Notes: generated by a model from the sequence alone, not told the origin. Counted from the first letter of the stretch, positions 8,321 to 17,214 are shown. The stretch is DNA of 64,000 bases from an uncultured Sphingomonas sp. (GCA_913775315.1 CAJYIX010000037.1:62001-126000), one strand, 5' to 3'. Numbers and translations are program-made.

Positions 8321-9385
8321 TCAGGTCGCCGCCGCCGGTTCGGGCAGGCGGATGACGTCGATGCCGAGCCGCTCATTCAGCTCGAGAAACGCCATCAGGA
8401 TCGGCCGGATCTCCAGATCGACAAAGACGGCCTTCGCCTTTTCGGGATCGCTGAAGGCCGAACCCTGCGCCGGCACGATGCCGAGCAGCTGGGGCGGCAC
8501 GCGGTGCGCGGCGAGCACGTCCTGCATCGTCGCCGACTTGATCCCGATGAACTCGTCTTTCGCCCCGGCCTCGGCGATCGGAATAATCTTGATTCCGTGC
8601 TCCTTGCCGCTGGGCGCATGGACGAACAGGTTGCGGAAATTGCCCGGCCCCTTCGACTTCTTCAGCGCCTCACGCATCGCGTCGGTATCGCCGTTGGCGA
8701 ACTCGCCGGTCGCATAGAGGATGTAGCCGGCGTGCGAGCCGTTGAGGTAATAGCGGCGCCGGAACAGCGTCGCGGCCTCATTGAGCAGCGCCGACTGGAG
8801 CGCGCTCAGATATTCGGGGATCCCGTAGATCTCCTGATTGACGTCGGGCTGCATGATCTGGATCACGCTGCCCGGCTCGAACTCGGTCTCCGGCGCGCCG
8901 CCGGGCACGTACCAAAAGCGGCCCGGATCGACGCCGCGGCGGACATATTTAGCCGGCGCATAGTCGAGGCGCAGCACCCCGCCCAGGCGATTGCGGACGA
9001 TCTGGAAATAGCAGTCGCCGAAGACCAGCCAATCCTGCACCGCCTTGGCGAACGTCGAGCGCGGCAGGATCGACGCCAGCTCGGCCGACGCGGCGACAAG
9101 GTTGCGCTTGAACAGGATCGCCGAGCTATGGTGCGCTGACGCGCGAAACGCGCGGGCGAGGCCCACGCGCGACACCGGCGGCTCGTACCAGCGATCGTTC
9201 GACCAGCACTCGATGAGGTCGAGCAGCTCGCGCCGTTCGAGCACCGGCTCGGGATCGCCGAAGCTGAACGCCTCGACCTCGCGCGGCGCCGCGGCGACCA
9301 TCGCCTTGCCGCCGCCGGCATCGATCGCGCCCATGGAGGCCGCGCGCGCTTCCGATCGGGCCATTCGCCGCGTCCGCTTCGTCAT
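8321..9385 (-). CDS. Q: phage portal protein (P2 gpQ / PBSX family)
   Basis: 354 aa. It forms the dodecameric portal at one capsid vertex through which DNA is packaged and ejected. Family signals: FSFGDPEPVLERRELLD near the N-terminus, WYEPPVSRVGLARAFRASAHHSSAI, the QDWLVFGDCYFQ segment, and a C-terminal IPEYLSAL...RRYYLNGSHAG region. Length is normal for P2-type portals. The ATG overlaps the TGA of the terminase gene by 1 bp, so the two are coupled. The leftward P-Q pair diverging from O-N-M matches the P2 order. Confidence 0.93.
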   Translation of the reverse strand: MTKRTRRMARSEARAASMGAIDAGGGKAMVAAAPREVEAFSFGDPEPVLERRELLDLIECWSNDRWYEPPVSRVGLARAFRASAHHSSAILFKRNLVAASAELASILPRSTFAKAVQDWLVFGDCYFQIVRNRLGGVLRLDYAPAKYVRRGVDPGRFWYVPGGAPETEFEPGSVIQIMQPDVNQEIYGIPEYLSALQSALLNEAATLFRRRYYLNGSHAGYILYATGEFANGDTDAMREALKKSKGPGNFRNLFVHAPSGKEHGIKIIPIAEAGAKDEFIGIKSATMQDVLAAHRVPPQLLGIVPAQGSAFSDPEKAKAVFVDLEIRPILMAFLELNERLGIDVIRLPEPAAAT

Positions 9386-11190
9386 CAGATCAGCTCCATC
9401 GTGGCGGTCGGCTTTTCCTTGCCGTCCAGCGGTTCGTTCATGAGGATGTGCATCGTCGCCCAGGCGAGATCGCCGTGCCCGTCACCGCCGCCGCGACCCG
9501 ACTTGAACGTCATGTTCCGGCCGCTGTCGGTGATGGTCTTCTTGATCGAGATGAACGACGAGACGAGGTCGAGCATGCCGTTGTCGAACGCCAGTCGCCC
9601 GCGGCGCACGACGTTTTGCGCCTTCATCACCATCGCGGCCTTCACCTCGAGCGAATACTCGATCTTGGTGACGCCGCGGATCCCGGCCTCGGGCTTGGCG
9701 AGCAGCTGATAGACGCCGGCGCCGACGCCGGTCGCGTCGATGCCAAGATAGCTGACATTGTACCGGCTCAGCACCGCCTTGATGAACTCGGCCTGCTGCT
9801 CGAAATCGAGGCCGCGCAGCTGGTGCTTCTCGAGGACGCGGAACGTGCCCCCCTGCTCGAGCGGCGGCGCGATGATGACCAGCGCGGCATTGTCGCCGGT
9901 CTCGCTGTTCTGCGGATCATAGCCCGCCCAGACGGTGCGCTCGCTATAGGGTCGCGCCGCGTCGGGGTCGAAGTCCGCCCATTCGACCAGGCTGTCGCAG
10001 CCGAGCTTGACCAACTCGTTGAACTTGAAGGCCGAGAGGCTGTCGTCGACGAAGGTGCAGCCGAACAGGTTGGCGAACTCGTCCTCGGCATATTCGTCGC
10101 GCAGCTCGTCGAGGTCGACAAGATCGAAGCCGCTGGCGATTGCGTCCTCGACCGTGACGATCTGGCGCCAGACCGAATCCTCGCATAGCCGCCCATCCTT
10201 CAGCGCCTTGTGCGTGACGTCGATCTCGACCCGGTCTTCTTTCTTGCGCCGGCGGTTGCGGCGCTCGCCGGTCCAATAGGGATAGGCGAGATGCGCGACG
10301 GTCGACGGCGTCGAGAAGTAGGTCTTCCGCCACCGCTTGTGCGTCGCCATGCCGCTGGCGACCTTGTTCAGCTCCTCGAACCCGTGGACCCAGAAGAACT
10401 CGTCAAAATAGAAATTGCCCGAGCGCCCCTGCGCGGTGCGGAAGTTCGTGCCCAGAAAGTGCAGCTCGGCGGCGGCCTCGCCCTCGGGGCGCAGATCGCT
10501 CGTGATGAGCATCGGATCGCCCTTCAGGTCGACGCCGACCAGCTTGGCGAACCCGACGATGTAATTGCGGAACTGATGCGCCTGCGCCTTCGACGCTGAC
10601 AGGAAGATCTGGTTTCGGCCGCTCTCGATCGCATCGATCAGCGCCTCGAACGCGAAATAGTAAGTCGCGCCGATCTGGCGCGACTTGAGGATCATGCGCG
10701 TGCGGCGGTTTAGGTTCGCCCACCACGTTTCCTGATAGCCGTAGAGCTGCTCGAGGAAGATCGCCTTGAGTTGTTCGGCTTGCTCGGCGGTGAAGTGGTT
10801 CGCCTTCTTCTTGGCCTTGCGCTCCCCGGCGTTGCGGTTCGCGATCTTGTCGTTGAGGTCGCCCTCGTGCCCGCCCGGCTGCTCGTAGCGACGCACCTTC
10901 GCCAGCACCGCAATCTGGCGGCCGAGCAGGTCGATCTCCTTGAAGTCGGCCCCGGTCTTCACCGTCTTGGCGATCAGCGCCTGCCAGCGCGCCTCGAGGC
11001 AATCCTCCATGCGGCGGATGCTTGGCGCGTCGTCCCACTTGCCGCGCGAGATCCACGAGCTGACCGTCGTGCGCGGGACCTGTAGCTCGCCGGCGATTTG
11101 CGAGGCCTCCCACCCGCGCCAATAGAGAGAGCGCGCCGCGCGGCGGCGGTCCTCGATCGGCAGGGTCAGGGGATCGGCGAAGATGCTCAT
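9385..11190 (-). CDS. P: terminase large subunit, ATPase/nuclease (P2 gpP)
   Basis: 601 aa. The N-terminal ~60 residues form an HTH (ARSLYWRGWEASQIAGELQVPRTTVSSW). The ATPase core has the family's adenine-binding and Walker-like segment (LNRRTRMILKSRQIGATYYF), the NFYFDEFFWVHG Walker B region, and an STPSTVAH segment. The nuclease domain carries acidic residues in WAGYDPQNS and LGIDATGVG. The length matches P2 gpP. It cleaves concatemers or circles and drives packaging together with the M product. It is transcribed leftward from the same intergenic region as the scaffold gene, with a late-dyad element centred 59 bp upstream of its ATG. Confidence 0.93.
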   Translation of the reverse strand: MSIFADPLTLPIEDRRRAARSLYWRGWEASQIAGELQVPRTTVSSWISRGKWDDAPSIRRMEDCLEARWQALIAKTVKTGADFKEIDLLGRQIAVLAKVRRYEQPGGHEGDLNDKIANRNAGERKAKKKANHFTAEQAEQLKAIFLEQLYGYQETWWANLNRRTRMILKSRQIGATYYFAFEALIDAIESGRNQIFLSASKAQAHQFRNYIVGFAKLVGVDLKGDPMLITSDLRPEGEAAAELHFLGTNFRTAQGRSGNFYFDEFFWVHGFEELNKVASGMATHKRWRKTYFSTPSTVAHLAYPYWTGERRNRRRKKEDRVEIDVTHKALKDGRLCEDSVWRQIVTVEDAIASGFDLVDLDELRDEYAEDEFANLFGCTFVDDSLSAFKFNELVKLGCDSLVEWADFDPDAARPYSERTVWAGYDPQNSETGDNAALVIIAPPLEQGGTFRVLEKHQLRGLDFEQQAEFIKAVLSRYNVSYLGIDATGVGAGVYQLLAKPEAGIRGVTKIEYSLEVKAAMVMKAQNVVRRGRLAFDNGMLDLVSSFISIKKTITDSGRNMTFKSGRGGGDGHGDLAWATMHILMNEPLDGKEKPTATMELI

Positions 11191-11237
11191 CGGCGCGGAA
11201 CCTAGCCACGCGCCCGCCCATGCTTCGCCGCCGCGAT

Positions 11238-11260
11238 CCGTTGGAGTGCGTCTCTACCGG
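11238..11260. promoter_or_regulatory. late-dyad element, copy 1 (terminase/scaffold divergent region)
   Basis: Dyad CCGNTNGAG-N5-CTCNANCGG, here with half sites CCGTTGGAG and CTCTACCGG around TGCGT. The identity with copy 2 (21105-21127) extends over about 37 bp including flanks. The centre at 11249 lies between the divergent P and O genes, where P2 carries its bidirectional late promoters. A binding site for the Ogr-like activator encoded at 37631 is the leading interpretation. Confidence 0.65.
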
Positions 11261-11359
11261 TTGGCGCGCTTGAGAAGCGCCGGGCCTTCGGTCCCTGTTC
11301 GGCCTTCAAATGCGCGGCCCAGGCCGCCCCGACCGAACGCAACCGAGGACCGCAGCGCC

Positions 11360-12184
11360 ATGGGCAAGAAGAGCAAGCTTTTCCGGGTATTCGTCGCCGG
11401 CAACACGATCAGCGACGGCCGTACGATCACGCCGGAAATGATCGACGAGATCGTCGAGACCTTCAATGCCGAGGCGTACACGCCCCGCATCAACGTCGAG
11501 CATATCGCCGGGTACAGCCCCGAGCCGCCATTCAACGGCTATGGCGACGTCATCGCGGTCGAGGCGCGCGACGACGCATTCACGATCGCGGGCAAGGCGG
11601 AAACCCGCCGCGCGCTCTACGCCCAGGTCGATGCTAACGACCAGCTCGTCGGCCTGACCGACCGCGGTCAGAAGCCGTTCCCCTCGGTCGAATTGACGCC
11701 GGACTATGCGGGGACGGGCAAGATCGGCCTCATCGGTCTCGCCTTCACCGACAAGCCCGCGTCGATCGGCACGCAGAAGCTCCAGTTTTCGCGCTCGGCG
11801 CCGGGCACCGTGTTCGCGGCCGGCACCGACGCCGCGGCAATCGAGTTCGAGGGCGACCCGGTCAACGCGGCCAGCATCACCAACGCGATCGCCGCCGGCT
11901 TCGCCAAGGTCGGCGAGATGTTCAAGGCGAAGAAGGAAGAGCCGAAGCCGCCGATCCCGCCGGTCGAAAAGGAACCCGCGAACGACAACTTCGCCGCCGC
12001 CATCACCGCCCTGGGCGAGGCCGTTGCCGCCGCCATCAAGCCGGTGGCCGAAGCGCAGGCGAAGACCGACGCCGCCTTCGCCGAACTCAAGACGCAGCTC
12101 GCCGCAGAGCCGCAGGGCGGCAGCTTCACCCGTTCGCCTGCCACTGGCGCTGCGGTCGACGCGAAGTTCGCCACCGACTGCTGA
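11360..12184 (+). CDS. O: capsid scaffolding protein with protease domain (P2 gpO)
   Basis: 274 aa. The N-terminal half (FRVFVAGNTISDGRTITPEMIDEIVETF, then INVEHIAGYSPE) is the GPO protease domain, where P2 uses a Ser/His/Asp-type site. The C-terminal third is charged and Ala-rich (PIPPVEKEPANDNFAAAITALGEAV), the helical scaffold part. It guides procapsid assembly and processes the capsid protein. The start is placed at the ATG after GAGGACCGCAGCGCC; an open frame extends upstream but lacks coding character. It is the first gene of the rightward late unit, 111 bp from the centre of the late dyad. Confidence 0.9.
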   Translation: MGKKSKLFRVFVAGNTISDGRTITPEMIDEIVETFNAEAYTPRINVEHIAGYSPEPPFNGYGDVIAVEARDDAFTIAGKAETRRALYAQVDANDQLVGLTDRGQKPFPSVELTPDYAGTGKIGLIGLAFTDKPASIGTQKLQFSRSAPGTVFAAGTDAAAIEFEGDPVNAASITNAIAAGFAKVGEMFKAKKEEPKPPIPPVEKEPANDNFAAAITALGEAVAAAIKPVAEAQAKTDAAFAELKTQLAAEPQGGSFTRSPATGAAVDAKFATDC

Positions 12185-12233
12185 ACGCCGACCCGCTCGT
12201 CATCCCCCGCCGCCATTCCACCGGGAGCTTCCC

Positions 12234-13289
12234 ATGCGCACTTCGACCCGCCTCCTCTTCGCCAGCTATGTCAGCCAGCTCGCCCAGCTCAACGGCCTCG
12301 ACAACAGCCTCACCGCCATCCCCGGCGAGCTAAAGCAGTTCAACGTCTCGCCCGTCATCGAACAGAAGCTCCAGGCGCGCCTTGCGGTGACGAGCGACTT
12401 TCTCAGCCGCATCAATATCGTCCCCGTGGTCAACCAGCAGGGCGGGCGCGTCGGCGTCGGTATCAACCGGTCGATGGCGAGCCGCACCAATCGGTCGCTC
12501 GGGCATCGCCGCACGCCGACCGATCCCACTGGCGGCGGCAACATCGACCAGTATTTCTGCAAGAAGACCGATTACGACTATGCGTGGGGCTACGAGCTGC
12601 TCGACGCATGGGCGCACCGGCCGGAGTTCCAGCAGCTCTGCCGCGATGCGGTCGTGACGCAAAAGGCGTCGGACATCATCACGATCGGTTTCAACGGCGT
12701 TGAGGCCGCAGCCGAGACCGATCGCGACGAGAACCCGCTCCTTCAGGACGTCAACTGGGGCTGGCTCTACAAGATGCGCCAGCATGCGCCGGCCCGCGTC
12801 ATGGCACATGGCGGCCTGGACAACCTCAAGGTCTATGTGTCGGACGAGGGCGACGCCGACTACGTCAACCTCGACGCGCTCGTCTTCGACGCGATCCACA
12901 ACCTGCTGCACGAAAGCTTCCGCACCGCCACCGACCTCGTCGTCATCATCGGCAGCGATCTGGTCCACGAGAAGTATTTCAAGATCGTCAGCGCGGCCGG
13001 TGACCAGGCGACCGAGCAGGTGGCGCGCGACGTCATCCTCTCGAGCCGCCAGCTCGGCGGTAAGCCGACGATGCAGGTGCCGTTCTTCCCGGCGAACGCG
13101 ATCCTCATCACGAGCCTGAAGAATCTGTCCTACTACTGGCAGATCGGCTCGGCCCGCCGCGCGATCATCGACAACCCCGCGCTCGATCAGATCGACAATT
13201 TCGAGAGCGTCAACGACGCCTTCATGGTCGAGGAATACGGCAAGGCCTGCCTGATCGAGAACATCCAGCTCGGGCCGAAGGCGCCTTAA
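12234..13289 (+). CDS. N: major capsid protein (P2 gpN)
   Basis: 351 aa with a GGGAG ribosome binding site. It starts MRTSTRLLFASYVSQLAQLNG and contains the family's hallmarks: SPVIEQKLQARLAVTSDFLSRINI, then GGRVGVGIN, and a C-terminal EEYGKACLIENIQL. The protein forms the icosahedral shell after removal of its N-terminus by the O protease. Length is close to P2 N (357 aa). The gap to O is 49 bp. Confidence 0.94.
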   Translation: MRTSTRLLFASYVSQLAQLNGLDNSLTAIPGELKQFNVSPVIEQKLQARLAVTSDFLSRINIVPVVNQQGGRVGVGINRSMASRTNRSLGHRRTPTDPTGGGNIDQYFCKKTDYDYAWGYELLDAWAHRPEFQQLCRDAVVTQKASDIITIGFNGVEAAAETDRDENPLLQDVNWGWLYKMRQHAPARVMAHGGLDNLKVYVSDEGDADYVNLDALVFDAIHNLLHESFRTATDLVVIIGSDLVHEKYFKIVSAAGDQATEQVARDVILSSRQLGGKPTMQVPFFPANAILITSLKNLSYYWQIGSARRAIIDNPALDQIDNFESVNDAFMVEEYGKACLIENIQLGPKAP

Positions 13290-13338
13290 GCGCACCTCGG
13301 ACCCGCCCCCTGTTCGCCCTCCCGCCATTGGATCGATC

Positions 13339-14160
13339 ATGAGCCCAGCTCGCGCACACCGGGACCGCCACGCCGCCAAGGCAGCGCCCTCCCATCCGAC
13401 GATCACATCCGGCGTGGAGGGCGGACCCGTCCCGCCGCCCGCGATGACGCCCGCCCGCATGCATCGCCTCACGGAGAGCGTCGCCGCGACTCCCGCCGCC
13501 GCCGGCGGTGCCTCGTCTCGCATCGACCCCATCGTCGCCCAGATGGCGATGCGCTTGGCGCACGATCTGCGCGAGCTGAAGGCGACGCAGTCGATCGGCC
13601 TGAAGGTCGAGAAGAAGCGCGCGATGATCGAAGCCTATCGCGAATGGTGCGACGCCCAGCTCGCCGGCACGATCGCGCAGGGCGGCGTCGCCGCCGAGAT
13701 CCTGCCGACGATGATGGTCTGGTCGATCGACATCGGCGACTGGTCGCGCGCGCTCGAGCTGGCCGCGTTCGTGCTCGAGCATCGCCTGCCGCTTCCGTCC
13801 CGCTACGTGCGCGGCGCGGCGCCGCTCCTGGTCGAGGAAATGGCGGAGGCCGCGTTCAAGCTTCAGGGCAAGGGCGAGCGCTTCCCCCTCGAGGTGCTTG
13901 AGGCGGTCGAGGACCTGACAAGCGACGTCGACATGCACGACGAGATCCGCGCCAAGCTTTTCAAGGCGATCGGCGTCGAATTGGACGCCGCCGCACGCAC
14001 CGCCGCCGAAGCGGGCGAGATCGCACTGCCGCTGCTCAGCCGATCGCTCGTCGCGCTCCAGCGCGCGCAGGATCTGCACCCCCGCGTCGGCGCGAAGATG
14101 ACGATCAAGGCGGTCGAGAAGGCGATCGCCGCAACCGAACAGGCCGGCGCTGCCGGCTGA
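13339..14160 (+). CDS. M: terminase small subunit / endonuclease (P2 gpM)
   Basis: 273 aa. The N-terminus is Pro/His-rich and basic. The central region (ATQSIGLKVEKKRAMIEAYREW, then GGVAAEILPTMMVWSIDIGDW) is typical of the GpM family. It recognises cos and works with the large subunit P. The C-terminal region is helical and Ala-rich. Position after N and before L is as in P2. Confidence 0.88.
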   Translation: MSPARAHRDRHAAKAAPSHPTITSGVEGGPVPPPAMTPARMHRLTESVAATPAAAGGASSRIDPIVAQMAMRLAHDLRELKATQSIGLKVEKKRAMIEAYREWCDAQLAGTIAQGGVAAEILPTMMVWSIDIGDWSRALELAAFVLEHRLPLPSRYVRGAAPLLVEEMAEAAFKLQGKGERFPLEVLEAVEDLTSDVDMHDEIRAKLFKAIGVELDAAARTAAEAGEIALPLLSRSLVALQRAQDLHPRVGAKMTIKAVEKAIAATEQAGAAG

Positions 14161-14271
14161 CAAGCTCGCCCCCCGGCGCTCGGGGGCGGATCGCGCATGG
14201 CGGGAGGGCCTTCGGGCTGTGGGCCGCCAACCGCCCGATCCCCACCCCCGTAATCGAACGAAGGATCCGCT

Positions 14272-14505
14272 ATGTCGATCGTCGCCGTTATCGCCCTGAC
14301 GCTTGTCGCGCTGATCCAGCTTGGCCTTGGCGCATGGCTGATGCTGGCGGCGATCGTCGTGGCGCTCGCGCCGCGGTTCGCGCTGCCGCTCGACATGCCA
14401 GTCCCCGAGCTGCCGCCGATCCTGCTCGCCCTCATCGGAGCGGTCGGCCTCCTCCTGTTCATCGCGGGCGCCAACGTCTTCGCCGCTGTGGTGATGCCGG
14501 TATGA
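14272..14505 (+). CDS. small membrane protein, two transmembrane helices
   Basis: 77 aa, almost wholly hydrophobic with two predicted spans (VAVIALTLVALIQLGLGAWL and ILLALIGAVGLLLFIAG) joined by a Pro-rich turn. The TGA overlaps the ATG of L by 4 bp. P2 has no gene here, so this is an insertion into the head-gene cluster. A holin-like or superinfection-exclusion role can be imagined; a better holin candidate is at 15186. Confidence 0.65.
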   Translation: MSIVAVIALTLVALIQLGLGAWLMLAAIVVALAPRFALPLDMPVPELPPILLALIGAVGLLLFIAGANVFAAVVMPV

Positions 14506-14972
14506 GCGACTATCGGCTCGTCGCCGACACGCCCGCGCCCGCCAGCGCGCCGATCGCCAATGACGGCTTCCTGCCCGACATCGACGTCGCCAGCTTCCGC
14601 GAGGTTTCCCGCATCCGCGACGCCGTGACCGCGCCCCGCGCTCGCGAGGCGCTGATCGGCGCGATGATCTCGGCCGCGCGCGATCTCGCGCCATGGGTCG
14701 CCGCCCGCCGCGCCGAGGGCGCCGCGACGCTCGCCGACGTCGAGGCCCCGACGATCGACGGGCAGAGCATCCTCGTCCACGCCTATCGCCGCGCCATCTT
14801 CTGCTACGCGAAGGCCGATCTGGTCGAGCGCTACCGCGATGTCGATACGACGCAGGCTGGACAGCGCCGAGCCGAGGATCTGGACGAGACGCCGGGCGAG
14901 CTGCGCCGCGACGCGCTCCACGCGATCCGCGACATGCTGGGCGTCGGCCGCACCGCGGTCGAGCTGATCTGA
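14502..14972 (+). CDS. L: head completion / stabilisation protein (P2 gpL)
   Basis: 156 aa. Typical GpL features: an N-terminal DYRLVADTP segment, then ISAARDLAPWVAARR, a YRRAIFCYAKADLVERYRD-like helix and a final EDLDETPGELRRDALHAIRD. It closes the filled head at the portal. It overlaps the preceding membrane gene and the following tail X gene (TGATG). Confidence 0.88.
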   Translation: MSDYRLVADTPAPASAPIANDGFLPDIDVASFREVSRIRDAVTAPRAREALIGAMISAARDLAPWVAARRAEGAATLADVEAPTIDGQSILVHAYRRAIFCYAKADLVERYRDVDTTQAGQRRAEDLDETPGELRRDALHAIRDMLGVGRTAVELI

Positions 14973-15184
14973 TGGATACCGTCCGCTCGATCGACGGCGA
15001 CACGATCGACGCGCTGGCGTGGCGCGAGCGCGGGCTCGGCCCCGCCGATCTGCCCGCAATCCTCGCCGCCAATCCCGGTATCGCCGCGCTCGGCGCGATC
15101 CTTCCGACGGGTACGCCCGTCATCCTCCCCGACATCGCCGCCCCCGCCTCGAGCGTGCGCGAGCTGGTGCAGCTCTGGAGCTGA
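14972..15184 (+). CDS. X: tail protein X (P2 gpX, LysM-like)
   Basis: 70 aa. It starts MDTVRSIDGDTIDALAWRE and has the LysM-like pattern of P2 gpX: R-x-x-D-G-D-T-I-D near the N-terminus, a central LAANPGIA helix, and the TGTPVILPD strand. It is a small tail component. The start overlaps the L stop by 1 bp; the next gene starts 1 bp after the stop. Confidence 0.88.
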   Translation: MDTVRSIDGDTIDALAWRERGLGPADLPAILAANPGIAALGAILPTGTPVILPDIAAPASSVRELVQLWS

Positions 15185-15185
15185 C

Positions 15186-15542
15186 ATGGACAAGCTGCTG
15201 CACGATCTGTTCGAGGCGATCGCCGCCTTCCTCGCCGGCCTCCTGCCGCCCGCGCTCGGTGCCAGCGTCAGCCTGATTTACGAACCGGGCCTCACCTGGG
15301 CGCAGCGGGTGACGCAGCTCCTTGTCGGCATCACCGTCTCCTATTTCGTCACCCGCGCGGTCGGCGCGATCTACCCGGTGCATCCGTATGTGACGCAGGC
15401 GCTCGGCTTCGTGACCGGCATGGTCGCCTACCGCGCGGCGCCCGGCTTCATCGCCGGCACGGCCGCCGTCCTCGCCGAGTTGCCCGCCCAGCTGCGCGAT
15501 CGTCTCTTCGCGATGCTCCCCCGCCGAAAGGATCCGAAGTGA
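15186..15542 (+). CDS. putative holin
   Basis: 118 aa with an amphipathic N-terminus (LHDLFEAIAAFLAGLLPPAL), two to three hydrophobic segments (VTQLLVGITVSYFVTRAVGA, LGFVTGMVAYRAAPGFI) and a charged C-terminal tail (RRKDPK). Holins form membrane lesions that release or activate the endolysin. Its position directly before the endolysin, with a 4-bp overlap, supports the call; sequence alone does not name a holin class. Confidence 0.7.
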   Translation: MDKLLHDLFEAIAAFLAGLLPPALGASVSLIYEPGLTWAQRVTQLLVGITVSYFVTRAVGAIYPVHPYVTQALGFVTGMVAYRAAPGFIAGTAAVLAELPAQLRDRLFAMLPRRKDPK

Positions 15543-16024
15543 ACAGCCGCAACAAGCTCGTCGCGCTGATCGGCGCCGGCACACTCGCCATCGTCTCCCC
15601 CTTCGTCGCCGGATGGGAATCGGGCGGCGAGCCGCGTCTCGAGGCGTATCGCGACATCATCGGCGTCTGGACGATCTGCGACGGCGAAACGCTGGGCGTA
15701 AAGCCGGGGATGGTCGAGACGGTCAAGGGGTGTGAGGCGCGCCGCTATGACGCGCTGCTGCGCCACGCCGGGCCGGTGCTCGCCTGCACGCCGGGCCTGC
15801 GCGGGCGACCCAACCAGCTCGCCGCCGGCATCAGCCTCGCCTACAACATCGGCACCGGCGCCTATTGCGGATCGACCGTTGCCCGCCGCTTCAACGCGGC
15901 CGACTGGCGCGGCGCGTGCGACGCCCTCCTCATGTGGAACAAGGCTGGCGGGCGCGTCGTGCGCGGCCTCACCAATCGCCGCGAGGCCGAGCGCCGCCTT
16001 TGCCTGAAGGAGCTGCCCAAATGA
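15539..16024 (+). CDS. SAR-type endolysin, phage lysozyme family (P21/RrrD-like)
   Basis: 161 aa with a GTG start overlapping the holin stop. An uncleaved N-terminal signal-anchor (KLVALIGAGTLAIVSPFVAG) directly precedes the catalytic Glu in WESGGEPRLEAYRDIIGVWT, giving the E-8aa-D-5aa-T layout of T4/P21 lysozymes; then CDGET. It cleaves the peptidoglycan glycan chain. The SAR helix implies export by Sec and activation when the membrane is depolarised. Several Cys residues could take part in redox control. Confidence 0.88.
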   Translation: MNSRNKLVALIGAGTLAIVSPFVAGWESGGEPRLEAYRDIIGVWTICDGETLGVKPGMVETVKGCEARRYDALLRHAGPVLACTPGLRGRPNQLAAGISLAYNIGTGAYCGSTVARRFNAADWRGACDALLMWNKAGGRVVRGLTNRREAERRLCLKELPK

Positions 16025-16485
16025 CGAAGCTGTTCTCCTGGCTCAACGCCGAGCTGGGCTTCCTCGTGCTGCTCGCCGTCGCCGGCGTCGGCGCGTGGCT
16101 CTACGTCGAGGCGCAGCGCGCCGGCGCCGATCGCGACGATGCGATCGCCCGCGCGACGACGATTTGCGCGCGCGCAGGATCCGACTGGAACGCGACCGAG
16201 AAGGCCAAGCGCGGCGCGCTCTGCCTCGCAAAGGTGCGCGACCTCGCCGACTTCCGCACCGCCGCCGCCGACGAAAGCGCCCGCGCCATGGCCGCGGCGA
16301 TGGCCGCTGCGCAGGACCGCACGCTGAAGGACAATCAGGCCGCCCGCGCTGCCGCCGAGGCAGCGCGCGCCGCCGCAACCCGAATGGAGGCCGCCGATGC
16401 GGAAGCCGAACGTCGTAATCTCGTCGATCGTGAGTGGTTTGCTGCTGTCAACGGCGTTGCCGGGCTGCGCCCGCCGAACCGCTGA
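16021..16485 (+). CDS. Rz-like inner-membrane spanin (i-spanin)
   Basis: 154 aa: one N-terminal transmembrane helix (LGFLVLLAVAGVGAWLYV) followed by a long Ala/Glu/Arg-rich periplasmic coiled coil, the organisation of i-spanins. ATG overlaps the endolysin TGA by 4 bp. The o-spanin candidate gene starts inside its 3' end in another frame, which is the classical Rz/Rz1 arrangement. Function: fusion of inner and outer membranes at lysis. Confidence 0.78.
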   Translation: MTKLFSWLNAELGFLVLLAVAGVGAWLYVEAQRAGADRDDAIARATTICARAGSDWNATEKAKRGALCLAKVRDLADFRTAAADESARAMAAAMAAAQDRTLKDNQAARAAAEAARAAATRMEAADAEAERRNLVDREWFAAVNGVAGLRPPNR

Positions 16486-16732
16486 GCTGCCGCCGCCCGC
16501 GCCGCTGCCGATCGCGGTCGAGGTAAAGCCGCAGCTGCCGCCCGCCGAGCTGCTCGCTTGTGCCGATCGCCCCGCCGGCCTGCCGGAGGATCCCGCGCTG
16601 ATCGCCCAGATCCCGACCGCGATCCGCGCCGGCATCATCCGCCTCGCGCGCGCCTTCGGCGCCAATGCCGATCGTCGCGACCGCCTGGTCAACTGGTGGA
16701 CGCCCGGTGCCTGCCCGGACAAAACGCGGTGA
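16397..16732 (+). CDS. Rz1-like outer-membrane lipoprotein spanin (o-spanin)
   Basis: 111 aa. The signal sequence ends in a lipobox (LPGC near residue 24), followed by a Pro-rich stretch (ELPPPAPLPIAVEVKPQLPP), as in Rz1 proteins. The gene begins 89 bp before the end of the Rz-like gene in a different frame, so the two overlap. It is somewhat longer than lambda Rz1 and carries an extra C-terminal ~60 residues of unknown role. The stop overlaps the GTG of R. Confidence 0.75.
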   Translation: MRKPNVVISSIVSGLLLSTALPGCARRTAELPPPAPLPIAVEVKPQLPPAELLACADRPAGLPEDPALIAQIPTAIRAGIIRLARAFGANADRRDRLVNWWTPGACPDKTR

Positions 16733-17214
16733 AGAAGCTCAGCTCGCTTCGGGCTGCGCTGATCGCGTCGGTCCCCGCGATCGCAGCCGACCCCTCGCTG
16801 CTTGAGGTGTACGTCGAGCGCGGCGGCGTGCGTGCGCGGCCGGGCTCGCTGTCGTTCGAGTACGCCTACACCGCCTCGATCTTCGTCCGCGATTTCGCCG
16901 GCAACCCGACCGACATCCACGTCCCGCTGCTGGGGTGGATCGGCGACAACCAGCCCGATCTGTTCGAGAAGGGCGAAAGCCGCCCCTTCACCTTCGAGTC
17001 CGAGATCCTCGACGCCGACACGATCGACCTCCTGATCTCGGTCGAACTGACCGAGCTGGTCCGCGTCTCGCGCGTCGCCGGCGGGCTGAAGGTCGACTAT
17101 CTCGATGAGCCGATCGCCCGCGACCAGTTCGCCGACGTCCCCGTTGCGACGTTGCTCTGGCAGGGCCTGCTCGACGATATCACAGGCGGCCCGGCCGGCA
17201 TGGTGCCCGCGTGA
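16729..17214 (+). CDS. R: tail completion protein (P2 gpR)
   Basis: 161 aa, GTG start overlapping the Rz1 stop. Family signals: KKLSSLRAALIASVP at the start, then a beta-rich middle (GSLSFEYAYTASIFVRDFAG), and WIGDNQPDL. It acts with S at the head-proximal end of the tail. The stop overlaps the S start by 4 bp. Confidence 0.88.
   Translation: MKKLSSLRAALIASVPAIAADPSLLEVYVERGGVRARPGSLSFEYAYTASIFVRDFAGNPTDIHVPLLGWIGDNQPDLFEKGESRPFTFESEILDADTIDLLISVELTELVRVSRVAGGLKVDYLDEPIARDQFADVPVATLLWQGLLDDITGGPAGMVPA

Noticed and set aside
7344-9139. Long plus-strand frames opposite dam and portal (457 and 332 aa)
   Set aside because: Antisense shadows caused by high third-position GC, with low-complexity Arg/Ala/Asp composition.
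11183-11359. Upstream extension of the scaffold gene O
   Set aside because: The frame is open but contains the late-dyad element and Arg/Pro-rich shadow sequence. The family N-terminus starts at ATG 11360.
12330-15135. Long minus-strand frames (400 and 637 aa) opposite N, M and L
   Set aside because: Shadows of the capsid and terminase genes, with no domain features.
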